A stretch of 64,000 bases of DNA from assembly GCF_020283565.1 (NCBI RefSeq), contig NC_060062.1, positions 24,426,251-24,490,250 of the forward strand, given 5' to 3'. Made by a program: the position numbers and the translations under genes. This document shows, in pieces, positions 23,831 through 33,446 of the stretch. Each line of letters opens with the position of its first letter. Position 1 is the stretch's first letter. A model generated the notes under the pieces. It ran no database searches and was not told where the DNA came from. It saw only the letters and a list, made by a program, of their open reading frames with translations. This stretch comes from Trifolium pratense (lineage: Eukaryota > Streptophyta > Magnoliopsida > Fabales > Fabaceae).

Positions 23831-24511
23831 ATCAATCAAAAGAAACCAAATTGTGAGCACCGACTCAACAAACAACCAAATTGTGAGCATTTTGACTCAC
23901 CAAATGTGAGCACTCACTCACCAAACAAATCAATCTAAACGGAATCAAACCAAAACCAACTAAACCCAAATCAAATCAAATTGAACCAACTAGATCAATC
24001 TGTAACTTGCAAGTGCACACATGGTTAATACCAATCATTGAACATAAAAACCAACAATAAGCAACAAATCACTTGTGTTTATAACCTAGTACGTGTGAGC
24101 AAAGCGAACGCTACCATCTACAAAGATATTTTGCAATCTTCCCAATCCAACAAAACAATAGAGACAATGAAAGCAAATCAAAAGATGATCATACCAATTG
24201 CAATATTGAAATCGGATAAGCGAGGCACCGTTCCAAACAAAATATTCCCAAGTTGAAATTGAAAGAAAAACGAACAATATTTCCAATTTCACTATAGCAC
24301 ACAAAGAGGAGACACGATCCACCATAAAAAGCTATCACCTTGAAACACAAATTGCCACAACATACTTATGATGATGCTTGCAAAAATCAAAGAAACTGCA
24401 ACACTATTTTCCAGCCGATTCTTTCAAAACAGCACGAGAACGATCCAACAAAATAATTCAAAATACCCAACACTAGCAATCAAACACACGATCTAAAGAG
24501 GATCGAAACAA

Positions 24512-24524
24512 GCTCTCGATACCA
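24512..24524 (-). other. Primer-binding site of the minus-strand retroelement
   Basis: Read on the minus strand this is TGGTATCGAGAGC, adjacent to the LTR end, and similar to the tRNA-Met site of copia-type elements. Confidence 0.7.
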
Positions 24525-24691
24525 TATTAGAATCAGAGATACATAAATAGAAAAAGAGAAAGACGGCTAGGGTTTCAATAGAATACCAATAGCTTAACAT
24601 TACAAAAGAGTTACTAGAGAATATATATAAAACCTAATGAACTCTAAACTAACAGACCCAATAACATAACCTATTATTTTATTATCTAACA

Positions 24692-25043
24692 AGATATCCA
24701 CCTCTTACTGATTTGAGCGTCAGAGCATCTGCAGATACAAAATCCCCTTCTACTCACCGGAACGGAAGAGGACCATCAATAGTCATTTATTTATTTATTT
24801 TCTAAATTAATCATCCAAACAAACAAGAGAATTTAAATTCTCTCAAAATATTCATCTATCCAAAGACACTCTTAATGTATTACTCTCTATTAGTGGCAAT
24901 CTAGTTTCTAAAGTCTATTGTTGCATAAAAAAATGTCTATAGTGTTGTTTTTGCGCGCTGATTTCTTTTTGCTGTCCAAATACACTTTAATGTATTACTT
25001 ATCTATGCACAATACATACTTCGAAATAATTGATATCTATTTT

Positions 25044-25094
<51 letters not shown>

Positions 25095-25261
25095 ATAAAC
25101 ACTAAATCAAGTGATTAAACTATGAACCAAATAATTAAAAAATTTAAATATTTATCACCTGTACCGCATATTATTGGTATATATATTTTATTTGTCATTG
25201 AAAAATTGTCTGAACATGCCCATTATCATTGTGAGTAGATTTTTTTGGTTACCATTGTGAG
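24692..25261. other. Intergenic DNA with (TA)n microsatellite
   Basis: The first 90 bases continue the older repeat seen at 18673-18812. A TA run of about 22 units lies at 25047-25090. No gene was seen. Confidence 0.6.
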
Positions 25262-25899
25262 CACTAGCGGACCAAGGGGTGGGCTGAGCTGGACCGCGGC
25301 CCACTCCCACCCCAAAAAAATATTTTTTTTTGATATTAATTTAAATATATTATTAATGATTTTAAATCACTCGGCAGATATATTTGTACAAATTTTAGTT
25401 TAAATATTAATTTAGAATTTATTATTGATGATTATAACTTATAAGTAACTCGTTGCACATATTAGTTCAAATATTAGTGTAAATATTAGTTCATGATTAA
25501 TTGAATTTATAGTATTAGATAAAATTAGCAATTGAATTAACATATATAAATATGAAATCACATTAAAAAAATATATTTAATTAATATTTAATTTTTTAAG
25601 TTCCATATTTTCACATTTGTTGCAATTTTATTCCTATCTCAATTTTTTTTTCTTTTTTGCCATAAAAATAGCGAATTTTAATGCCAAAAAAATGTGAATT
25701 TTGGTCTCAAATTTGATATTTCATCTTTGGAGACAATAAATCACTTTTATGGCCAAAAATCACAATTTTTAGAGTAAAAATATAGATTGTTGGTACCAAA
25801 ATTGTAACCTATGAAAATAGAGGGACCAAAAAATTCAATTCGAAAATAGATCGACTATTTGTCGGCCCACCCACAATATTTTTTCCGGTTCCACCACTG
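25262..25899. mobile_element. hAT-type miniature transposon
   Basis: Ends CACTAGCGGACCAAGG and the inverse of CAGTGGTGGAACCGG are flanked by the perfect 8-bp duplication ATTGTGAG (25254-25261 and 25900-25907). The 638-bp AT-rich interior has no transposase. A related terminus, CACTGGCGGAGTCAG, opens at 63977 at the right edge of the window. Confidence 0.85.
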
Positions 25900-26082
25900 A
25901 TTGTGAGTAGTTTAATCCTAATTGAGTTATATACCATGTCAGTTATTATTATAATTATTGAAAGTAAAGCAATCAGCTGAGCAAAATAATATGATACGAA
26001 ATTGTGGTACTTCTTATCCAATTACATGTGATAATAACATAAGACATCTTAATTTAAGGGACATAGAGTAAAATATATATTG

Positions 26083-26198
26083 ACCCGTCCTAAAATATAA
26101 ATATTAGTCAATGAAAGTGAATACATTTGATCTAAATTTTAAATCAAATACATCAAATTTATTTGACTCATTTTTACTTATATTTTAAAACGAATGAA
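26083..26198. mobile_element. Degenerate Stowaway-like MITE
   Basis: GTCCTAAAATATAA and its approximate inverse TTATATTTTAAAACGA flank about 80 AT-rich bases. The outermost bases are eroded and no target duplication is certain. Confidence 0.45.
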
Positions 26199-26257
26199 GT
26201 ATGATTTAATTATACGGCAAGGGATACAATACACTAAAGCATGAATGCATCTGGTTT

Positions 26258-26689
26258 TCATGGATCTTCCTCCGGCTCTCCATTTTCGACACCTTCTCCT
26301 CCGGGTCCTCCGTTTTCTTCGTCTCCCCAACCCGGTGCTTCATTTTCACTTCCATTCCAATCTCCTTCGTGTTCGTCTCCGCTTTCTCCTCCATGTTCTT
26401 TGTCTTCTTCTCCTCCCCCACCTCCCCAACCTCCCCAAGTTCCCGAACCTACCCAATCTCCATGTCCTCCACCATTTCCATCTACTCCAACTTTTGTTTT
26501 GAATTCTTCGGTTGCATCAACTGAAATTAAACAAACACGTTTATTAAATATAACAAAAAGATGAACGCAATTATGTGGATAATTTATCTATTTACATTGT
26601 TTTCCAAATTTGGATGGCCTTATTGCCACAACAGAGACAAGAATTATTGCACAAAGAAAAAACACGAAGATAAAAGACTTGATTTTCAT
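26258..26689 (-). CDS. Nodule-type glycine-rich secreted protein, copy C (acidic)
   Basis: Two minus-strand exons, 26689-26596 and 26520-26258, with a 75-base phase-1 intron, give 118 residues. The signal peptide MKIKSFIFVFFLCAIILVS precedes RPSKFGKQ; the second exon opens FDATEEFKTKVGV. The mature chain is Gly/Glu/Asp/Trp-rich (GTWGGWGGGGGEED, GDEHEGDW) and ends ENGEPEEDP. Counting Asp/Glu against Lys/Arg in exon 2 gives about 25 to 3, so it is strongly acidic. The Gly-rich register runs unbroken to the stop, so C probably shows the ancestral C-terminus against which B and D are shifted. Secreted or symbiosome-targeted by family analogy; no catalytic motif. Confidence 0.86.
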
Positions 26690-28330
26690 ATTTGATCAAC
26701 CAAGATTTTAATTCTAGTAAATTATTTGATCAACCAATATATACACATATATTGTGATGGGTCATCGACACCACCTAATGAGTAAATTGGGCTCTTTGAT
26801 GTTTTGATAAAGCCACTCCCATTTGCAGTGGTCATGTATCTAGCTCTTCGTTGTTTCCATTAATTAGTTAATTAATATATACATATAATAATATAGTATA
26901 CTAATACTAATTTTTTTTTGACTAATGATAAATTTATAACCTCTCATATAATTAACTAGAGCGCGACCGTGAGATGATATGTATTAGTAAGTTATATGAA
27001 ATTAATAGAATAATATTTGTTTCGGATTGGCCAAAGTTTAATACAAGCGGTTCAAGTGGTTAAGTTCAGTTCATTTTCACTTCTCCGGGTGGCTTCTCAT
27101 GTAAGCTAAAGTGATACACGTTAGATTCCATTTCCCTCCGACATCAAATACACTTTTCACAACTCGAGATTATTTGGATTGTTTCCACTTTCATCTAATT
27201 AATATTACTTGCATCTTCTCTACCAAAAAAAAAAAAAATTACTTGTCATCCAAAACCGAACCAAACCGCAAATGAATTTGGATCGGATTGGATCGGATTT
27301 TTTTTATTTGTCATTCAAAACCGAACCAAACCGCAAATGAATTTATTTTTGGATCGGATGAGTTTTTACCTCAAAACCGATCCCAACCGAACCACGAGCA
27401 CCCCTACTTGCATCTTTCTCAATATAATATATTCCACTTGACGGAGGTACTTTTGTAAAACATTTTTTTTCCTATATATTTCACATTTATACCGTTTTCA
27501 TAATCTGTGTAAAAATGGTCAGTCACTCGTTATGAAACAAAGAAAATAAAATACTATGACAATTAAAAACACACTTGATTTGATCATCAATAATCAATAA
27601 TCAATAATAATATTAATAGCTAATGGCCATCATGAAAATGTACCTAGGAATGTCAATGACTCTTGATGTGATCATCAATATTATTACCCTCCCAAGGATG
27701 TCTCCAGCTATCTATCATCCTCAAACCAAATAAGCACAAATTAGTATTAATTAAATATCTACAACTATCTAAAATTAAAACAAGTGACCGCATTATCAAA
27801 TTTCCAAACGTGTAACTTCACATTATCCTTCTACTCTAAAGGATTTTGTCAGAATAACAGAAAGATGATAAAGACTTGTATGATTAGAATCATTTAGATA
27901 TATATTTTTTTTTTATATTTTTTTTTTGGTTACTGACGCTATATTTAGTCACTCTCACATATTTAAGAAAAATAGAAAAAGAAAAGAATTAAATAACATA
28001 TATTTTTTAAATAATTAAATAATATATATTTTAATGTATATAAGATTAAATATTATGTCCAAAAATTTGTAAATTTTTCTAGAAAGATCATCTAAGAAAG
28101 AACAAATTGCAAAATATTCTACTAAACTCATTGCAAAATATTTTTCAATTGAGTGGGCGAGGCCCAAAAGAACAACGCCAACGGTTTATAATTTAAAAAA
28201 AACAGCAAAAATTTATTTACTGCTTAAAAATTGACATAGCATGTAGATAGCAAAATATTTATGGCTACACTCTGCTTGAAAATTCTTATATAAGAATTTT
28301 TCCTTTAAAAGCTACTACAAATGCAATTAA
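26690..28330. other. Upstream region of gene C and repeat-rich DNA
   Basis: About 26757-26850 (GTCATCGACACCACC, then GCAGTGGTCATGTATC) is shared with the upstream region of copy D and, more weakly, B. Positions 27238-27410 hold two diverged copies of CAAAACCGAACCAAACCGCA and end GAACCACGAGCACCCCTA. This resembles a broken hAT-type repeat whose left end is lost. The rest is AT-rich with no gene seen. Confidence 0.5.
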
Positions 28331-28694
28331 GAGGTCGTTTATTATAGCTTATTTTAGAAAAAAAAATTACTTTTTCTCTAAAAATAATCACTTTTAATTG
28401 TTTTGCATTTATTTGTTACAAATTTTTAAAATAATCAGAAGCTAAAAATAATCAGAAAACAGCTAAAAATGAGAGAAAATAAATGTTAAAAGAAGAAAGT
28501 TATTTGTAATTAAAAAAATCACTTTTATAAGTTTTGTATCCAAACAAACTAAAGATTATTTTATTTAAAAAAAGTGATTTTTATTATAATAAACAAACAC
28601 AAATTAATTCAACTTTTCTAAAAATCTCAAAAAACGAATCTCTAAATTATTTGCATCAAAATCATTATTTTTTTAATCTGTAACAAACGGACCC
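28331..28694. mobile_element. Tourist/Harbinger-like MITE
   Basis: Left end GAGGTCGTTTATTA and inverse right end GGGTCCGTTTGTTAC are flanked by TAA (28328-28330 and 28695-28697). The 364-bp interior is AT-rich and non-coding. The ends are imperfect, so this is an old copy. Confidence 0.7.
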
Positions 28695-28929
28695 TAAATG
28701 GTATTATGTGTGTGCGCTCAAATAATTTATATTTTGGAATTGTGTCCACAACTTGTTGTGGTAAGTGTGAGGTGAGTTAAGTTCAACATTGCTTATAAAA
28801 GTGGAGGTTGAACACTTTATAATTAGTGATATGACCCATAAATCTAACTCTTTAAGGTTTTGGGTAAAAGTTTGGTGTTCAACTCATTTATAGAGTTGTT
28901 CTTAAGCCCAGTGTGGATGACCCACTTGT

Positions 28930-29275
28930 TGACATCACATTAGTTTCTAAGAAGCTTTGTCAAAGCGCGTCGCGTTAGTTGGCCCACACAGTCGCCAAGA
29001 AGTTTTGACGCCATTTGTTGGCGGTTTTGGCCGCAAGGAAGTTTAAAATTTTGTCATAAACTTTTTGGCAGCTTTAGCCGCCAAGAAGTTAATTTCAATT
29101 TTCTTTCCTGCTTGTTGGCGGCTTTAGCAGCTAAGAAATTTAACGAGGAGCAATTTGTTGGCGGATTTTGGCCGTTAGCTAGCTGCCAACAAATTTAATA
29201 CTTCTTGACCGCTGTTGCTTCTTCTCGAGGGTTTTTGGCCCCCAACAATTTTTTGTTTTCTTGTAATGAGTGGAC
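28930..29275. mobile_element. Remnant of a CACTA-like element with subterminal repeats
   Basis: At least six diverged copies of TTGGCGGCTTTAGCCGCCAA and partial forms form an array, many of them palindromic. It ends TTTTCTTGTAATGAGTG, close to the CACTA terminus TTGTAGTG. No matching left end was found, so it is truncated or too diverged. Confidence 0.55.
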
Positions 29276-29440
29276 AAGTGTAAAAAGATTGTTCAAGGCA
29301 TTTGATCCAATCGATCTAATAGGTTTGTAGATCTTGTTCAGTTCTGTTAGTGGTAAGAAGATTGCTCAAGACCTTTAACCCAATGGATCTGAAAGATTTG
29401 CAGACCTGTTATGTTGTGCCTCTAGGGCATCCCTACCATA

Positions 29441-30351
29441 GATGGTTTCTCTCCCGACCCCCCTCATTTCTTTTCTACCCCCTGAATTTCCGTTTTTGCC
29501 CTTGGGGGTACTTCGGTTTATACGAACCGAATTTTTTTGTCATGCTAAAAAATTTCGGTTTATATAAACCGAAATATTGTGTTCCAAAATTTTTTCCAGC
29601 TTTCCTGCATAAATTCTGCATGAGACCCTCAACTTCCACAATTTATTTGAAATACTAAACGATGTCCTATTTGAGTAAATGACCACTCGTTGGAAAGATT
29701 AGGGTGTCAAGAATACAAATATAATTTTTGTTTTGAGGGTTAACTATCCAATTGGTTCAGTTTGACGAAATAATGGGTACTGGTACAGAAACAGAGCATA
29801 AATTTTTCTCAAACTTGTAGGTAGATTTTCTCATACTATACTTAATTAAATTTAACAATTCCGGTGTCAATATTGTAGTAAATTTTGTCTTCTTTACACT
29901 GGATAAAAAATTATTAGCATACGACTTATATTCAGAGAGCTATGATAAATTTACCACAGGTATCTCTACAACATTTTGCAGAAACTTTTCTCAAACTTGT
30001 AGGTAGATTTTTTCATGCTATACTTAATGAAATTTAATAATTCCGGTTTCAATCTTGTAGTAAATTTTGTCTTCTTTACACTGGATCAAAAATCATTAGC
30101 ATACGACCTATATTCAGAGAGATATAATAAATTTACCACAGGTAGCTCTACACGAATTTTCACATAAATTTTCCTTCTTTTGGGGGGGTATATGTTATTT
30201 CGGTTTATATAAACCGAATTTTTTTTCCATGTTTAAAAACTTCGGTTTATATAAACCGAAGTTTGTTGGCAAAAAAATTTCATACTGCAAGGGGCAAAAT
30301 GAGATTTTTGGGGGGTAGAAAAAAAATGAGGGGGGTTGGGAGAGAAAACTT
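29441..30351. mobile_element. Mutator-like non-autonomous element
   Basis: Inverted ends of about 40 bases share TTTCTCTCCC.ACCCCCCTCA and TTTCTACCCCC. They are flanked by the 10-base direct repeat CCCTACCATA (29431-29440 and 30352-30361), in keeping with the 9-11-bp duplications of Mutator elements. Inside are TTCGGTTTATATAAACCGAA palindromes, two near each end. A direct duplication of about 175 bp is also present (29811-29975 and 29985-30150). No transposase; the 102-residue open frame at 29350-29658 spans the border and is not a gene. Confidence 0.82.
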
Positions 30352-30612
30352 CCCTACCATATAGTTTGTCTAACGTTGGACTTTATAGGATGGCCATGTC
30401 TTTAGTATTCAAATGGGCCATCGGTCCACTCCAGAACAAAAACTTATTTTAATATATATGGTTAGAAATTTTTAGCTTAATAAAGCAATAATGTATTAAA
30501 AATTAGTCAACAGATTAAAAAAATAGTTAATATTATTAAAACAATTATGGTATACACATTATTAGCATTTAAATATTTTTCATTATGATATCTCGGAGGA
30601 GACTCACTTTGC

Positions 30613-30620
30613 CTATAAAT
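30613..30620 (+). promoter_or_regulatory. TATA box of the cysteine-rich peptide gene
   Basis: CTATAAAT lies about 80 bases before the ATG at 30697, a normal plant distance given a 45-55-base leader. Confidence 0.6.
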
Positions 30621-30696
30621 AATTAGACATTGTTTAACATATCACTCAATATTAGATATCCATTTTATTTTTCTTTGCAACATAAGCTTCGTTATA

Positions 30697-30870
30697 ATGA
30701 AAAGTTTTCTGAAGATGTTTGTGAAGTTTGTGGTGTTAATTGCTGCTGTTGGAAGTGCTCTCGTTGACAATGTACAAGGTATACCACCTTGTTGCCCAAA
30801 TCCTAATTTAGAATGTCAACCAATTCATTGTCGTGTTCCCCCGTGTTGCAAGCCACCATCCTTCCAGTGA
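30697..30870 (+). CDS. Cysteine-rich secreted peptide, 57 residues
   Basis: A single exon from ATG 30697 to TGA 30868-30870. Residues 1-28 (MKSFLKMFVKFVVLIAAVGS and onward to VQG) form a signal peptide with Lys at its start. The mature part of about 29 residues is Pro-rich with six cysteines at 32, 33, 40, 45, 50 and 51: a CC-x6-C-x4-C-x4-CC pattern, suited to three disulfides. A TATA box at 30613 fits. The size and plan resemble legume symbiotic or defence peptides, but the CC...CC spacing is not the usual four- or six-Cys NCR pattern and NCR genes normally have an intron after the signal peptide. The family is therefore unassigned. Function unknown; secretion is well supported. Confidence 0.72.
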   Translation: MKSFLKMFVKFVVLIAAVGSALVDNVQGIPPCCPNPNLECQPIHCRVPPCCKPPSFQ

Positions 30871-31372
30871 TACTAAGCTTTAAAACATTTCAATTCTTCT
30901 ATATTAACAAACCAATCATCATCATTTTGTAATTGAGAAAATTTTATATCCTACATAATAATTATGTAATAATTATATGAATAAGATTGATTAATTTAAA
31001 TTATAGTTTCTTGTTCTCTATTAATTATCTATGCATTTTATAAGAGTTAAGTATTTTTGTGAATATATATTCATATCTTGATTATAATAGAACTGTTTAT
31101 CGAGTAGGTCTTATAGGTTAATCGATTATATGAGTAAATAAATGATAAATTATAAGGTATTAATCGATCTTTAAAGTGGCAATTAATACTGATAATTTTA
31201 CAACGGTTTCCATTAGGATTTGAATTTTCATCCCTTGAAGTAACAAGGCCAAACTTTTAACACCAGGATAAACTAGTTATCATACCCGTGCGATCAATAA
31301 CTGTACATTAAATATATTATTTTTTTTTTGGCTAATAAATAAAATAATTCATATCCGTACGCAGAAACCAAA
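30871..31372. other. 3' flank of the cysteine-rich gene
   Basis: AT-rich DNA containing likely 3' untranslated sequence; near-end signals such as ATTAACAAACC and TTTTGTAATTG were seen but none is decisive. No other gene was seen. Confidence 0.5.
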
Positions 31373-31712
31373 AGGCTTAATTACACATTTGGTCCCTTAC
31401 GTTTATTTTAGGTTTCAATTTAGTCTCTTACGTTTAAAAAGTATCAATTTGGTCCCTTACGTTTATTTTAGGTTTCATTTTAGTCCTTTCCGTCAATTTT
31501 GTCACATTGCCAATTTGCATATGTGGACAGACACGTGGCACTTGTACACACTGACACGTGTACTGTTGAAATGGTGCTAGTGACAAAACTAACAGAAATG
31601 ACTAACTTGAAACCTAAAATAAATGTAAGGGATCAAATTGATACTTTTTAAATATAAGAGACCAAATTGAAACCTAAAATAAACGTAAGAGACCAAATGT
31701 GTAGTTAAACCA
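31373..31712. mobile_element. Foldback/MITE element with long inverted ends
   Basis: GGCTTAATTACACATTTGGT with CCCTTACGTTTATTTTAGG (31375 onward) is matched by an inverse copy ending near 31710. The arms are roughly 120 bases. Within each arm the CCTTACGTTTA motif is itself repeated. No secure target duplication. This GGTCCCTTACGTTTATTTT family is a common dispersed plant repeat type. Confidence 0.7.
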
Positions 31713-32877
31713 AACCAAAAATATTTAGGCTATTATATTATTGACATTGTGTAATGCATTTCCACCAACTCATGTAAACTTGGAAGTACAAACAATTCTA
31801 CAAATTTCAATTTTTTTTATAAACTACATTTAAAGTGGTATTTATAAGGTTGTCGTCATCATCAACGACTAAAATCTTCAAACCATTTCTCGATGTGACT
31901 CTCGACACATCAACGTATATTAATGTTGCCGTCTTTGAGTCATTTAATGTTGGTCAATGAGAATGAACCAAGTCAAGTTGCCACCCAAAGATGCAATAAA
32001 TATATTAAAAATTGTGATTAATTCTGTCTTTTAAACTTTATTGAAAAACTTTAGTCAAAAAAAAAAACTTTATTGAAAAACAAGGTTAACATTTTGAATT
32101 CATAATTTAATCACAATTAAAGCACATGTTTTAGTGGTTGAAAGACTTCATTGTAAACAAATGATGCCGGTTTGATTCCTATGCTAAACAAATTTCTATT
32201 TTTAATATAAAGCTATGTTCTACATTGTCGATCAATTATAATGATCCGTTGATCATAAATGATTGAATTTGATAAAAAATTGTCTTTTTTTTACGGTGAT
32301 AAAAAATTGTCTTCTTGACAAAAAAAAATGTCTTAAAAATCGCACATATGGTTTCCTTGTTTTAGATTTGATCTAATTAGAAGATTTTTTTTTTCTTCAT
32401 ATAAAATAATCATGTACTTTTATATCATTTTGTATTTAGAATAGTTAAATTCGCCAAACACTATAATTTTATTATACTAATTTTTCAGCTATAATCTATA
32501 AGTTATCGGTTATAAACTAACTTATCAGCTAATTTATAGCTTAATTTTACTGAACAGAGTTTTAGCACTAACATGGTTATGGAGATACCAACTATCTTCA
32601 TTTAGTTATTGTGGTTCCTTGATGGTCCTGGACCTTATTTTGGTTGTGTTCATAGCATTTGTTTCAATGTATTTCTATCTTTTATCATCGATGTTGATGT
32701 TGATATACTTATTGTGGTTCCTTGATTTACTTATTTTGAGTTATATATACATATTATATTAATGTTTTATATTTAAAACAGCCATTTGAACAAGTAATAC
32801 TCCATATTGAATGGGATACAAAACACACATACATGCATGTGTCTGGTTTTCATAAATGTTCCTTAAAATATTCACTT
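31713..32877. other. Intergenic DNA with a fragment of the AGCTTATAGCTTA repeat family
   Basis: Around 32450-32570 (GCCAAACACTATAA, ATCAGCTAATTTATAGCTTA) lies a diverged relative of the element split at 44393-50772. The remainder is AT-rich with no gene seen. Confidence 0.5.
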
Positions 32878-33358
32878 TCAATACCTCCTCCACCTTCTTC
32901 TCCAGATTTCACCCCCTACTGAAACTACTCGTTGTCCTTGTCGGATTTCTCCTCCGGGCGATCCTTTGTTTTTTACTCCTTCCGAACTTCCGTTGTTTCC
33001 TCCTCCATTGTTTTTTCTCTTTGTTGGTAATCCTCCTGCCCAACCTCCCTGTTTCCAACCTCCATTTCGCCAACCTCCCATATCTAAATCACCATATTTT
33101 CTTCTCCGGTTTACACCACGTCCATCTCCGCCCCATCCTTCGTCCTTATCTACAACAACTTTTGTTTTGGATTCTACATTTACACCATCTACATTTCAAA
33201 TAAACAAAATATATTAAATATAATAACAATAAATAGCATTTGTGTGAATAATTTGTCTATATACCTTGTTCCCCGTATTTAGAAGGTCTTATTGTCACAA
33301 TAGAGACGAGAATTATTGCACAAAAAATGAACATGAAGATAAAAGACTCGATTTTCAT
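32878..33358 (-). CDS. Nodule-type glycine-rich secreted protein, copy D (basic)
   Basis: Two minus-strand exons, 33358-33265 and 33188-32878, with a 76-base phase-1 intron, give 134 residues. The signal peptide MKIESFIFMFIFCAIILVS is followed by RPSKYGEQ; the second exon opens DGVNVESKTKVVV. The mature chain has Trp-containing Gly repeats (GGWRNGGWKQGGWAGG), Asn/Lys/Arg-rich parts and a basic end, IWRRRWRRY. Exon 2 has about 22 Lys/Arg against 11 Asp/Glu, so it is cationic, unlike copy C. The Gly-rich register moves to another frame near the end (GEEGGGG), so the Arg/Trp tail seems to be a product of frame change. A cationic Trp/Arg tail could interact with membranes, which is inference only. 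Confidence 0.84.
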
Positions 33359-33397
33359 CCTAAATATATCCCAAGTTTAATTGAATTCAAATATGAA

Positions 33398-33446
33398 CTC
33401 ATAGGAGTTATATAATTTATAGTGATCATGGGACAAGATAAATATA
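33398..33446 (-). promoter_or_regulatory. Promoter of glycine-rich gene D
   Basis: A TATA-like TATAAATTATATAAC (minus strand) sits about 50 bases upstream of the ATG. Directly above it is the block TATTTATCTTGTCCCATGAT, shared with copies A and B. Confidence 0.65.

Larger units (their letters stand above)
18813..24691 (-). mobile_element. Short non-autonomous LTR retroelement, split by CACTA 2
   Basis: The right LTR (24525-24691, 167 bp) and the left LTR (18813-18910 continued at 23135-23203) share about 160 bases. TGTTAG...CTAACA ends are intact on the left; the right copy has TATTAG. Directly inside the right LTR, plus-strand GCTCTCGATACCA (24512-24524) is the complement of TGGTATCGAGAGC, a methionine-tRNA-type primer site. 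The element therefore runs on the minus strand. AGAT flanks it (18809-18812 and 24692-24695). The internal region is about 1.3 kb and lacks gag and pol, like a TRIM-type or internally deleted copia element. Confidence 0.8.

Noticed and set aside
23349..23909. Repeat-coded open frames on both strands
   Set aside because: Products of the AGAAGTGCAAT minisatellite; no start context, signal or homologue.
26241..26564. Plus-strand Pro/Ser-rich open frame (107 residues), like a cell-wall protein
   Set aside because: It is the antisense of glycine-rich gene C: GGA/GGT codons read backwards as TCC/ACC give Pro/Ser. Gene C has a signal peptide exon, splice sites and three paralogues.
32856..33203. 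Plus-strand 115-residue open frame
   Set aside because: Antisense of glycine-rich gene D.
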